Assembly: GCF_900496965.1 (NCBI RefSeq)
Contig: NZ_UFQB01000013.1
Span: forward strand, 62,001 to 126,000
Source of the DNA: Achromobacter agilis
GTDB taxonomy: Bacteria; Pseudomonadota; Gammaproteobacteria; Burkholderiales; Burkholderiaceae_B
Length of the DNA: 64,000 nt
Direction: 5' to 3'
Below, piece by piece: positions 40,683 through 48,715 of this stretch. Position numbers and translations under genes: made by a program. The notes beneath the pieces are model-generated. The model was not told where the DNA came from. It saw only the letters and a list, made by a program, of their open reading frames with translations, and did not search any database. Position 1 is the stretch's first letter. Every line of letters starts with the position of its first letter.

Positions 40683-41663
40683 TCAGGTGTCGGGCGTATA
40701 GCCGCTGTTCTTGACCTGGCTGGCCCAGAAGGCGTCGTCCTGCCGGAGCCGGTCGCCCAGCGCCATGGGCGCCGAAGTGCCGGGGGCGAAGTAGAGTTGC
40801 CGCATCGTTTGGCGGAAAGCGGGCGCCTGCGTGGCGTCCGCCAGGGCCCGGCTCAGCGCCGCAATCCGGGCGGCGTCGGTGCCGGCGCGGGCCAGTACCA
40901 TGAAGTACTCGGCCATTGTCAATTCCGGGAAGCCCAGCGAGCCCAGGGTCGGTACGCCGGGCAGTTCCGGAGAGGCCGACCGACCCGTGGTGGCCAGGAT
41001 GCGGATCTTGCCGCTCTTGTGCATGGGGATGAGGTTGGGCAGCGTCGTTACCAGCAGGGGCAGGACGCCGCCCATGGTATCCGTCAGCGCGAGCGAGCCG
41101 CCCTTGTAGGGGATGTGCGTCAGATGCACGCCGGAGGCCCGGGCCAGCATGGCGCCCTGGAAATGCATGATGGTTCCCGTTCCTGGCGTGCCATAGGCTG
41201 CCACGCGGGTGTCGGACCGCGCCATGGCCAGGAAGTCCGGGAGCGTCAGGGCCGGGCTGGACGCGCCGACCGCAAAACCGAAATCGAATTCGCACGCGGT
41301 GCCTAGCGGCGAGAAATCCGGCAGCGAATAGCGCAGGTCTTTGTAGAGATGGGGGTAGAGCGTCAGATTGGTCGAGGGGGTGAACAGCAGCGTGTTGCCG
41401 TCGCTTGCGGCCGCGAGCAACGCATCGGTGGCGATGCGGCCGCCGGCGCCGACCTTGTTCTCCACAATAACGGTGTAGCCCGCGGCCCGGACAGCCTCGG
41501 CCAGCGCCCGCGCCGCGACGTCCGCCGCGCCGCCGGGCGCGAAACCGACCAGCATCCGTATCGGACTGCTGGCGCGCGCCAGGCGCGCGGGCAGGCCCGT
41601 ACAGGCGAGGGCGCCGAAAGCGGCCGCGGCGGCGCCAAGCAGCCGCCTGCGTTGCATATCCAT
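40683..41663 (-). CDS. Bug/TctC-family periplasmic solute receptor
   Basis: 326 residues from ATG 41663; ATG 41657 is an alternative. The signal peptide (MDMQRRRLLGAAAAAFGALACTG) has an RRR start of Tat-like type. Blocks are RMLVGFAPGGAADVAARALAEAV, VENKVGAGGRIATDALLAA, LTHIPYKGGSLAL and LPGVPTLGSLGFPEL. It is upstream of the sulfatase on the same strand, so its ligand may be an organosulfate. A LysR gene lies behind it on the same strand, with an A/T-rich promoter region between. Confidence 0.88.
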   Translation of the reverse strand: MDMQRRRLLGAAAAAFGALACTGLPARLARASSPIRMLVGFAPGGAADVAARALAEAVRAAGYTVIVENKVGAGGRIATDALLAAASDGNTLLFTPSTNLTLYPHLYKDLRYSLPDFSPLGTACEFDFGFAVGASSPALTLPDFLAMARSDTRVAAYGTPGTGTIMHFQGAMLARASGVHLTHIPYKGGSLALTDTMGGVLPLLVTTLPNLIPMHKSGKIRILATTGRSASPELPGVPTLGSLGFPELTMAEYFMVLARAGTDAARIAALSRALADATQAPAFRQTMRQLYFAPGTSAPMALGDRLRQDDAFWASQVKNSGYTPDT

Positions 41664-41767
41664 GTCTCTGTCTCCGTCATTGGCGTCCAGCGCCGTTTTT
41701 CCGCAAGCGTACGCGGCGGCGGATTCAGTAGACAAATATTATTTATCTTTGATATGTATAAGATTTT
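41664..41767 (-). promoter_or_regulatory. A/T-rich promoter region of the Bug-sulfatase operon
   Basis: 41725-41775 is the most A/T-rich stretch nearby (AATATTATTTATCTTTGATA and TATAAGATTTTCTATATATT), in the gap between the LysR stop and the receptor start. It should hold the leftward promoter. I cannot fix single -35 and -10 boxes. Confidence 0.4.
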
Positions 41768-42712
41768 CTATATATTTCGGCGCTCCGCGATCAGCGTGCC
41801 GCGCAAGATACCTGCTTCGACCATTTCCCGGAGCACCGTTTCGATCGCACCTTCAACGGCCGCGACGGCGCCGCCCGGCGGGCCGCCGGCCGCGCTTACG
41901 ATGGATTGCGTGCGGGTGATCGCCGGCCGCACCAGCCGGCGGGCGCCCATGGACGCATTGCCACGGGCCAGCTCGGGGCCGGCGCTGTCGGGCAGCACGG
42001 CGAACGCCAGCCCGTCGCGCACCAGGGCAAAGCTCAGTTCGGGATCGTTGATCTCATACTTCACGTTCAATGGACAGTTCAGGTCCACTGCCGTGCGTTC
42101 GATCAAGCGGCGCAAGTCATGGTCGCGGTCGGGCGCGACCAGGGGCCGGGACCCGATCGCGGAGAAGGCGATCGTCTTGCCAGGCTTGCCGAAGCGCTTG
42201 TCGTGTCCGAAGAGCGAAAAGCCTTCTTCGTAGACGGGACGGATGCGCAGGCCCGGCAGCTCGAACGCATTGGGCATCAATGCGATATCGGTTTGCCGGG
42301 TTTCCAGCGCCGTTCGCATTTCGCTGGATAGGGCCGACGACAGCAGCAAGCGCAAATCCGGATACTCGCGCTCGATATGGCGGTACAGCGCGGCCGCGAG
42401 CACTTGCGCGAGCGAGCGCGCCAGGCACAGGCGCACGGTGCCGCGAGGTTTGCCCGCGGGGCCCAGCACGTCGGACTTGAGCCGGTCCAGTTGTTCGAGG
42501 ATCGAGGCGGCGCGCTGCTGGAGACGCTTGCCGTCCGCGGTGAGCGATACGCCCTTGTTGTGCCGGTCGAACAGGGGCACGCCCAGTTCCGTTTCCAGCG
42601 CAGCCACGTGCTGGCTGAGCGCGGGTTGCGCGACGCGCAACGCCTGGGAGGCGAGCGACAGGCTGCCGCTTTGGGCGATTTCCAGGAAATAGCGGAGTTG
42701 GCGAGGCGTCAT
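41768..42712 (-). CDS. LysR-family regulator
   Basis: 314 residues from ATG 42712. The HTH is MTPRQLRYFLEIAQSGSLSLASQALRVAQPALSQHVAALETELGVPLFDRHNKGVSLTADGKRL. The substrate domain is of the CynR/Nac/BenM kind (GTVRLCLARSLAQVLAAALYRHIEREYPDLRL). Its start overlaps the stop of the upstream 469-residue protein as ATGA, so the two are probably translated together. It is a likely regulator of the Bug-sulfatase operon directly downstream. The overlap with an unrelated protein gene is odd for a LysR gene. Confidence 0.88.
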   Translation of the reverse strand: MTPRQLRYFLEIAQSGSLSLASQALRVAQPALSQHVAALETELGVPLFDRHNKGVSLTADGKRLQQRAASILEQLDRLKSDVLGPAGKPRGTVRLCLARSLAQVLAAALYRHIEREYPDLRLLLSSALSSEMRTALETRQTDIALMPNAFELPGLRIRPVYEEGFSLFGHDKRFGKPGKTIAFSAIGSRPLVAPDRDHDLRRLIERTAVDLNCPLNVKYEINDPELSFALVRDGLAFAVLPDSAGPELARGNASMGARRLVRPAITRTQSIVSAAGGPPGGAVAAVEGAIETVLREMVEAGILRGTLIAERRNI

Positions 42713-44118
42713 GACAACGGCGGGAATCCATGGCATTGCAGGCCGGCCGCGCCATCGATGGCGGCCATCAGGTCATCCGCATGCACCATCAGTCCGCGTG
42801 CCTGGCGCAGCATCGGATACTGTTGGAGCACGCCCGACCATTGCGGCGATTCCAGCAACTGATGCCAGACCGGCGCCAGCGCGTCGAGGCCCGCGTCCTG
42901 CCCTTGCGCCAGCCTGTTGGCGAATTCCAGGCTGGCCTGCGAAGACAGCAATTGCATCCGGCTGGCGGCGCCGAGCAGGCGCGGCATCGCTTCGGCCGGG
43001 GCGTCGCAGAAATAGAGCACAGACTTTTCCAGGGCGTCGCCGCCGGTGGGCAGCGCGTGCAGCGACAAGCCGCGCAAGGGGAAGGCGCCTTGCCGGGTGC
43101 TGAACGTATAGGTGTCCCGGGCATTGGCGTGGGCCAGCAGGCGCAGGCCGCGCAGCAGGCGCGGGAAATCCGTGCCGGCGGCATCGGCGGATGCCTTGGC
43201 TTCGAGCAGGAGGCACAGGTCCCAGGCAGGGGCCGCGCCGCCGCTGTCCGCGTGGCGCAGCAGGGCCGCGTCCCATTCGCTCTTGGCGCGCTCGGCGCTG
43301 GCGGGAATGGAGGGCGGCACGCGCATCGACGACACGGCCCGGTAGGCAACCTTGCCTTCCGCGCCGTTGAGCCGCAGCGCCAGGGCTTCCAGCGCATGCA
43401 AGGCCAGCGCCTCGACGGCGGCCCCGCGCTTGCGCGAGGCGCTGCCCTGCGCGGCGGCGGTCGCGCTGCCCGGACGCGGGCCCTGCTGTTCCCAGAGCGC
43501 GCGGTAGCGGCGCACGCCGTCGTCCGATTCCAGGACGTCCAGGCGTTGCAGGCGTGTCAGCGCGGGGTTGCCGAGCAGCCGCTCCAGGGCGGGCCCGGCA
43601 GGCGGGGCGTCCGCCGCCGTGGGCAGGTCGCGAAGCTGGCGCGCGGCGTCGGACAGCGCGGTCCAGGATTCCGATGCCCCGGCGGCGTGCAGCCGGGCCA
43701 TGGCCTCGCGCGGGGCGCCCTCGGGCATGCGTTCCACCTTGGCGGGATGCGCAACCGCGTTGGCGGCCGCCAGGATCTCGCGGCGGTCTTGGGCGGCGCC
43801 GGCGGACAGCGATGCGTATTCGCGTACCGGCGCCAGCCGGTGCCGCAGCAGCATGGCCTGGAAGACCGGATCGCCATCGTCGGCGCGCAAGGCGTCGCGG
43901 ATCAGCCGCGCGAGCGCCTCGAGGAAGGCGTGCCGGACCGCAGGCGCGGGCGCGTGGCCCCCGGCCACGGACTTACGGGCGCGTTCGATGGCGCAGGCCA
44001 GCGCCGTCGCGGGCGCGGCGCCGTGTCGGGGAAGGTCGCAGAGGGCGGGGACGCGGTAGCGGCGCGCGACGGCGCGTAGCGTGGCGTCCAGCAGGGGATG
44101 GGGCGGCGGCAGGGACAT
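42709..44118 (-). CDS. Unrecognised 469-residue protein with possible PD-(D/E)XK nuclease core
   Basis: I do not recognise a named family. The protein is soluble, helix-rich and Ala/Arg/Leu-rich, with no signal peptide. Between 230 and 310 there is a set of residues like a PD-(D/E)XK site: KRGAAVE with E236 on a helix, then EWDAALL with D283, then WDLCLLLEAKAS with E306 and K308. The remainder (HPLLDATLRAVARRYRVPALCDLPRHG at the start, RLLRGLRLLAHANARDTYTFSTRQG later) gives no further clue. It is translationally coupled to the LysR gene at 41768. No restriction-modification partner is nearby. Confidence 0.6.
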   Translation of the reverse strand: MSLPPPHPLLDATLRAVARRYRVPALCDLPRHGAAPATALACAIERARKSVAGGHAPAPAVRHAFLEALARLIRDALRADDGDPVFQAMLLRHRLAPVREYASLSAGAAQDRREILAAANAVAHPAKVERMPEGAPREAMARLHAAGASESWTALSDAARQLRDLPTAADAPPAGPALERLLGNPALTRLQRLDVLESDDGVRRYRALWEQQGPRPGSATAAAQGSASRKRGAAVEALALHALEALALRLNGAEGKVAYRAVSSMRVPPSIPASAERAKSEWDAALLRHADSGGAAPAWDLCLLLEAKASADAAGTDFPRLLRGLRLLAHANARDTYTFSTRQGAFPLRGLSLHALPTGGDALEKSVLYFCDAPAEAMPRLLGAASRMQLLSSQASLEFANRLAQGQDAGLDALAPVWHQLLESPQWSGVLQQYPMLRQARGLMVHADDLMAAIDGAAGLQCHGFPPLS

Positions 44119-44184
44119 GGCGGTCCAAGCCTACCGCGATGCCGTTGGCGCCGCAATGGCGCCCGCCCGGCATCCGGCCGCGGC

Positions 44185-44670
44185 TTACTTGAACAGCGCG
44201 GCGTTCTCTTCCAGCACGGCGTCGGCGCACTGGGCGTCCAGGTTGCCACCCGGCGCGCCGGCCACGCCGATGGCGCCGATGACGGCGGTGCCGGCCTTGA
44301 TCGGCACGCCGCCGCCCAGCAACAGGAAGCCGGGGATGTCGGTCAGATTGGCCGCGCCCGGGTTCTTCTGGGCGTTTTCCATCATGGCCAGCGTGGGCGT
44401 CTTGGCGGACACGGCGGTGAAGGCCTTGGCGCGGCTGGCTTCGATGGTGTGCGGGCCGGCGTTGTCGGCGCGGGCGAAGGCCTTGAGCAAGCCGGCGCGG
44501 TCCACGACCGAGGCGCTGACGTTGTAGCCCTTGGCCTGGCAGGCGGCGACGGTGGCCGTAGCCAGTTTCTGCGCATCGGCCATGGACAGGTTGCTTTCGG
44601 TCAGCACGGCCGCGTTGGCGGCGCCGGCGCAGGCGAAGAGGACGGCGGAGGCGAGGAGTTTGGGCGACAT
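44185..44670 (-). CDS. Secreted GlcG/HbpS-family (heme-binding-like) protein
   Basis: 161 residues with a signal peptide (MSPKLLASAVLFACAGAANAA). The GlcG/HbpS/PduO-C pattern is clear: LSMADAQKLATATVAACQAKGYNVSASVVDRAGLLKAFARADNAGPHTIEASRAKAFTAVSAK, then IPGFLLLGGGVPIKAGTAVIGAIGVAGAPGGNLDAQCADAVLE. HbpS proteins bind heme or cobalamin outside the cytoplasm and can signal to a histidine kinase. It follows the two-component system on the same strand, with one of the two shared palindromes (44758-44775) upstream. A sensing partner role is therefore attractive. Confidence 0.86.
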   Translation of the reverse strand: MSPKLLASAVLFACAGAANAAVLTESNLSMADAQKLATATVAACQAKGYNVSASVVDRAGLLKAFARADNAGPHTIEASRAKAFTAVSAKTPTLAMMENAQKNPGAANLTDIPGFLLLGGGVPIKAGTAVIGAIGVAGAPGGNLDAQCADAVLEENAALFK

Positions 44671-44757
44671 GTCTGTGTCCTTTCAGTGATCGATAACAGG
44701 AGCAGACAGGTTAAAGCGGGCGGACGGCCGACGGTATTCGGTCGGCTACGCTGGGGG

Positions 44758-44775
44758 CTCCGTAGGGCTACGGAG
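44758..44775. promoter_or_regulatory. Palindrome upstream of the GlcG/HbpS-like gene (copy 1)
   Basis: CTCCGTAGGGCTACGGAG has 7-bp arms and a 4-base centre. Its core TCCGTA-N-GGC-TACGGA is repeated before the histidine kinase at 46903. It lies about 90 bases before the GlcG-like start and contains the stop codon of the response-regulator gene. Confidence 0.6.
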
Positions 44776-45409
44776 GCGGCGCTCGCGAGGCCGGCGTTTC
44801 CAGGTCCAGCAGCCCGGCGTACTCCCGGATCAGGCCGGCCAGCGTTTCCGCCTCCAGCTTGGCGAAGACGTTGGCCCGGTAGGTTTCGACCGTGCGCGGA
44901 GACAGATCGAACTCGCGCGCGATCTCCTTGTTGCTCAGGCCCTGCACGATCCGCTCCAGCACCTCGCGTTCGCGCCCGGAAAGCTTGTCCAGGCGTTCTT
45001 GCGCCGCCTGCGTGACCGCGAGCTTTTCGCGGTTGGCGATATGCGTGCGCACGGCCGCCTGCACCGCATCCAGGAAGACGTCGTCGTCCACCGGCTTTTG
45101 CAGGAATTCCATGGCGCCGCCCTTGAAGGCGCGGCGGCAGAGGTCGACGTTGGCATGGCCGGTCAGCATGACGACCGGCAGGTCGGACTGCTCGGCCAGC
45201 TGGCCCAGTACGTCCAGCCCGCTGATGCCGGGCATGCGGATGTCCAGCACCACGCAGCCGATGGACTGGGGCGTCAGTTGCGCCAGGAAGGCCTGCGGGT
45301 CGCCGAAACCCGCGCTGCGCAGACCCACGCTGCGCAGCAGCAGCGCCAGGCCGTCGCGCACGGCGTCGTCGTCGTCGACCAGGTAGACCAGCGGGGATTG
45401 TTCAAGCAT
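44768..45409 (-). CDS. FixJ/NarL-type response regulator
   Basis: 213 residues from ATG 45409 (MLEQSPLVYLVDDDDAVRDGL). The receiver has the acidic pocket DDDD, phospho-acceptor D56 in VVLDIRMPG, Thr in VVMLTGHAN and Lys in FLQKPVDDD. A LuxR-type HTH follows at about 145-205 (LSGREREVLERIVQGLSNKEIAREFDLSPRTVETYRANVFAKL). It overlaps the kinase gene by eight bases. The two matching palindromes at 44758 and 46903 are its best candidate sites, giving autoregulation and control of the GlcG-like gene. Confidence 0.92.
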   Translation of the reverse strand: MLEQSPLVYLVDDDDAVRDGLALLLRSVGLRSAGFGDPQAFLAQLTPQSIGCVVLDIRMPGISGLDVLGQLAEQSDLPVVMLTGHANVDLCRRAFKGGAMEFLQKPVDDDVFLDAVQAAVRTHIANREKLAVTQAAQERLDKLSGREREVLERIVQGLSNKEIAREFDLSPRTVETYRANVFAKLEAETLAGLIREYAGLLDLETPASRAPPP

Positions 45410-46865
45410 GGGAAATTCCCGCGGCGGCCTGCCGGCCGCCTGAAAGGGGCAGGCTGACCGTGAAGCAGGCGCCCGCCGGGCTGAGGTTGTGCGCCGAGAT
45501 GCGGCCATCCATGGACCCGGCCAGCGTGTCGCACAGCGCCAGCCCCAGGCCCATGCCTTGGGGCCGAGTGGTGTAGAACGGGGCGAACAGGCGCGGCAGC
45601 GCGTCCGCCGCGATGCCCGGCCCGGTGTCGCTCACGCTGAACAGGTAGTGCGCGCCGTCGGCGCGGCCCTCCAGCGAGATCTGGCGGGGCCCGGCGGCGC
45701 CGGCCAGGGCATCGGCGGCGTTCTGTACCAGGTTGTGCAGAATTTGCTCCAGCGCCACGCGGTCGCCCAGCGGGCGGGCGCCGGGGCTGGCGTTGTGCCA
45801 GCCGAGCCGGATGCCTTGCCTGGCGAGTTCGGGTTCGCGCAGAAAGCGCAGGGACGCCACCAGCGCGTCCGGGTCGAGGGCCTCGCGCCGCGCGGGCGGG
45901 CTGGGCTGTACCAGAGCGCGCATGCGGTTGATGATGTCGGCGGCGCGCTTGGCCTGTTCGGCGCTGGCCAGAAGCGCGTGGCGTACGGCGGGGCGCTCGT
46001 CTTCGTCGTCCAGCAGCCGTTCGGCGGCGCGGGTTTGCGCCAGGATGGCGGTCAGGGGCTGGTTGAGTTCGTGGGCAATGCCGGCCGCCATTTCGCCCAG
46101 GGTGCTGAGCCGCGCCATGGCGCCCAGCCGCAGCTGTTCCTGCTGCCGGCGGGCTTCGGCGCGCGAACGTTGCCAGGCCGCGGCGCCCGCGACCAGCAGG
46201 GCGCTGGCCAGGGCCCAGGCCGCCCATGCCGTCCAGGGCCAGGTGTCCGGCGTCAGCCGGCGTTCGCTGCGCATCTGGAAGGGCTGGCTGGCCGCGCCCA
46301 GCGGCTTCTGCAGCGCCAGGCTCCAGCCCGGCGCGGCGTCTCCGGGCTGCTTGTCGAGCAGGCGCAAGGGAGAAGCGCCCACCGACAGCGTCAGATTGGC
46401 GAGCCCCGGAGGGAAGTCGGCCGCGGGTATCAATTGCCGCGCGTCCAGCAGCAGGCTCCAGCCGGAGGGCGCCACCAGCCAGTAGCGGGCGTCGTCCACG
46501 GGCAGGGTGACGGGGCGGCCCAGCTGGCGGGCGCGCTCGACCGCCTCCGGCAGGCCGGGCGGTTCCGCCACGCTGCCGCTCCAGGCGCCGTTCGGCAGGT
46601 GCCCCAGCCCCAGCAGTTGCGGCAAGGCCGGTTGCAGGCTGGGGAACAGGCGTTCGGGCGCGGGGGGATGGGACAGGGCGGCCAGCGTGGCCAGGACGGC
46701 TTCGTGCTGCACCGTCTTCTGGCTCAGCATGCGCTGCGCCACGCTGGTGCTCTGCAGGAAGCGTTCGTGCTGGTCCACGTATTCCTGGCGGCCGATCCAG
46801 AAGGCGCCAAGGCAGAACAGGACCAGCCAGCAAAGAAGGGCGCTTGAGCGAGGCAGGGGATTCAC
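45402..46865 (-). CDS. Membrane sensor histidine kinase
   Basis: 487 residues from GTG 46865. Membrane spans at about 8-24 and 212-230 enclose a periplasmic sensor of about 185 residues with no recognised motif. The DHp helix has GEMAAGIAHELNQPLTAI with phospho-acceptor H265. ATP-binding boxes are NLVQNAADALAG, VSDTGPGIA and GMGLGLALCDTLAGSMDGRI. The layout resembles DctB/FixL-type kinases. It pairs with the response regulator that follows. The palindrome at 46903-46918 lies 38 bases before its start. Confidence 0.9.
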   Translation of the reverse strand: MNPLPRSSALLCWLVLFCLGAFWIGRQEYVDQHERFLQSTSVAQRMLSQKTVQHEAVLATLAALSHPPAPERLFPSLQPALPQLLGLGHLPNGAWSGSVAEPPGLPEAVERARQLGRPVTLPVDDARYWLVAPSGWSLLLDARQLIPAADFPPGLANLTLSVGASPLRLLDKQPGDAAPGWSLALQKPLGAASQPFQMRSERRLTPDTWPWTAWAAWALASALLVAGAAAWQRSRAEARRQQEQLRLGAMARLSTLGEMAAGIAHELNQPLTAILAQTRAAERLLDDEDERPAVRHALLASAEQAKRAADIINRMRALVQPSPPARREALDPDALVASLRFLREPELARQGIRLGWHNASPGARPLGDRVALEQILHNLVQNAADALAGAAGPRQISLEGRADGAHYLFSVSDTGPGIAADALPRLFAPFYTTRPQGMGLGLALCDTLAGSMDGRISAHNLSPAGACFTVSLPLSGGRQAAAGISHA

Positions 46866-46902
46866 GCCTGAAATTATGCCTCGCGACCGGCGCCCGCAGG
46901 AA

Positions 46903-46918
46903 TCCGTAAGGCTACGGA
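46903..46918. promoter_or_regulatory. Palindrome upstream of the histidine kinase (copy 2)
   Basis: TCCGTAAGGCTACGGA has 6-bp arms with a 4-base centre and matches the palindrome at 44758-44775 in all but one position of its core. It lies between the HPP gene stop and the kinase start on the same strand, in position for autoregulation. Confidence 0.6.
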
Positions 46919-46928
46919 GGGCGGGCGG

Positions 46929-48089
46929 TCAGGCTGCCAGTTTCTGGGAGCCGGGGTCGTCCGCCTGGGAACTGGCCGACACGGCGATCTGGTACAGCGC
47001 GGCGACCAGGTCCGATTGCGTCACCAGGCCCACCAGGCCGCGCGATTCATCCAGCACCGGTACGCAGTGCAGGCTGTCGGACATGGGCCGCGCCAGTTCG
47101 ATGACGGGCAGGCCGGGCGTGGCGAAGGGCACCTCGCTGCGCATGCAGTCGGCCACGAGCAGGTCCGGCACGCCCGTGGCATCCGTGGCCACTGTGGCCA
47201 GGCGGTTGCGGCGCGCCAGCACGTCGCCTTGGGCGATCATGCCCGCGTAGCGCCCCATGTCGTCCAGCACGGGCAGCGCCTGCAGACGGTGCTTGTCGAA
47301 CAGGCGCACCGCGTAATCCAGCGGATCGTGGGCGCGCACGGTAACCACGTCGCGCGACATGATGTCCGCGCAATGTATGTCGCCGAAGCGGCGTACGCTG
47401 GCGCGCAGTTCGGCCGCCAGCACGATCTCTTCCAGGTCTTCCTTGCTGATGTCCAGCAGCTCGCCACGCTGGTTCAGCGCCTCGTCCAGGTCGGTGAGGC
47501 TGAAGCCCAGCCGGGCGCTGGGAGCCAGATCGCGGGTGTTGTGGCCGCCGGCCGTGTCGGCATGGCGGCGCGGATAGTTGCGCTTGAGCGCGCCGTTGAA
47601 AACCACGGCGATGCACAGCAGGATGAGGGAATTCAGGGCCACCGGCCACAGGGCGAAGCCGTAGCCCAGGCTGGCGACGGACGGCCCGCCCAGCACGGCG
47701 GTCAGCGCCACCGCGCCGCTGGGCGGGTGCAGGCAGCGCAATGAGAACATGGCGCCGATGGACAGGGCCACCGCCGCGGCCGCTGCCACGCCGGGCAGCG
47801 CAATGAACTGGGCGCAGAACACGCCGATGAGGGCGGAGATGAGGTTGCCGGCCATGAGGGACCACGGCTGGGCCAGCGGACTGGCGGGCGCGGCGAACAG
47901 CAGCACGGCCGAGGCGCCCATCGGGGCGATGAACCAGGGGCTGGCGTCGCCCAGCGCGTGCCGGCCCACCCATTCCGTGCAGAACAGCCCGAGCAGCGCG
48001 CCCAGCGCGCCAAACAGCTTTTCGCGTCCATTGACGCCCACCGGCGCTGGCGCGAACGAGCCCAGCCAGCGCTTGATTGCAACACCCAA
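46929..48089 (-). CDS. HPP-family membrane protein with C-terminal CBS pair
   Basis: 386 residues from TTG 48089, with GAGGAG upstream. The N-terminal HPP domain (about 20-180) has several membrane spans and the naming motif RCLHPPSGAVALTAVLGGPS. Two CBS domains occupy about 235-375 (CADIMSRDVVTVRAHDPLDYAVRLFDKHRLQALPVLDDMGRYAGMIAQGDVLARR and VADCMRSEVPFATPGLPVIELARPMSDSLHCVPVLDESRGLVGLVTQSDLVAAL). HPP proteins have been linked to nitrite transport in plants and cyanobacteria; CBS pairs bind adenine nucleotides and gate transporters. It is not obviously part of the kinase operon. Confidence 0.88.
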   Translation of the reverse strand: MGVAIKRWLGSFAPAPVGVNGREKLFGALGALLGLFCTEWVGRHALGDASPWFIAPMGASAVLLFAAPASPLAQPWSLMAGNLISALIGVFCAQFIALPGVAAAAAVALSIGAMFSLRCLHPPSGAVALTAVLGGPSVASLGYGFALWPVALNSLILLCIAVVFNGALKRNYPRRHADTAGGHNTRDLAPSARLGFSLTDLDEALNQRGELLDISKEDLEEIVLAAELRASVRRFGDIHCADIMSRDVVTVRAHDPLDYAVRLFDKHRLQALPVLDDMGRYAGMIAQGDVLARRNRLATVATDATGVPDLLVADCMRSEVPFATPGLPVIELARPMSDSLHCVPVLDESRGLVGLVTQSDLVAALYQIAVSASSQADDPGSQKLAA

Positions 48090-48182
48090 AACGATCTCCT
48101 CGCGACTTCAATTATGTCGCGGGGCGATAATTTAGCATGTGAAGCGTTGCGGTGCAGCATAAGCTTATGCCGCCCGCTGCAG

Positions 48183-48635
48183 TCAGGAGCGGGAGGGTTC
48201 CTCACCGATCCGCCCCAGCAGGCGGGTCAGCAGGGGACGCATGGCGCGCAATTCTTCCAGATGCGAGGCCGACAGGTCTTCCAGCACGCGCTCGGCCTTC
48301 GGGGTGAGCACCACTTCCACGCGCCGCCCATCTTCGGGGTCGGGCTCGCGGCTGACCAGGTCCAGGCGCGCCAGCCTGCCGACCAGTTCGGCGGCGGTGT
48401 GCGGACGGATCAACAGGCGCTCGGCGATTTCGCCCACGTACAGCCCGCGGCGGCCGGGCGCGCCCTGGCGGGTGCCCTTGATCGCCAGCAGTGCCTGATG
48501 CTGTTGCGGCATCAGATCCAGGCTGGCCGCGGCGCCTTCGCTGAAAACCGCGAAACGGCGCAGCGCGTAGCGGAAATCGGCCAGCAGTTCGTAGTCCGCG
48601 GCAGAGAGGCTCGTAGGGGATGGGGGTTGTCTCAC
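48183..48635 (-). CDS. MarR-family transcriptional regulator
   Basis: 150 residues from GTG 48635, the first start that leaves the palindrome at 48648-48672 free. The frame is open to 48722. The MarR winged helix is LDLMPQQHQALLAIKGTRQGAPGRRGLYVGEIAERLLIRPHTAAELVGRLARLDLVSREPDPEDGRRVEVVLTPKAERVLEDL, with the wing DPEDGRRVEV. It is divergent from the CLC channel gene and most likely represses it and itself. Confidence 0.85.
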   Translation of the reverse strand: MRQPPSPTSLSAADYELLADFRYALRRFAVFSEGAAASLDLMPQQHQALLAIKGTRQGAPGRRGLYVGEIAERLLIRPHTAAELVGRLARLDLVSREPDPEDGRRVEVVLTPKAERVLEDLSASHLEELRAMRPLLTRLLGRIGEEPSRS

Positions 48636-48647
48636 CCGGTCGATTCT

Positions 48648-48672
48648 AATATATGTCGTGCTACGATATATT
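48648..48672. promoter_or_regulatory. MarR operator candidate between MarR and CLC genes
   Basis: A 25-base near-palindrome: AATATAT at the left end, ATATATT at the right end, and TCGT facing ACGA inside, with one base inserted in the left arm. It lies 13 bases upstream of the MarR start and about 45 bases before the CLC start. The size suits a MarR dimer. Confidence 0.5.
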
Positions 48673-48715
48673 GATGCACCGCAAATTCCTGCGGATATCT
48701 CCCCGTTTTCCAAAC

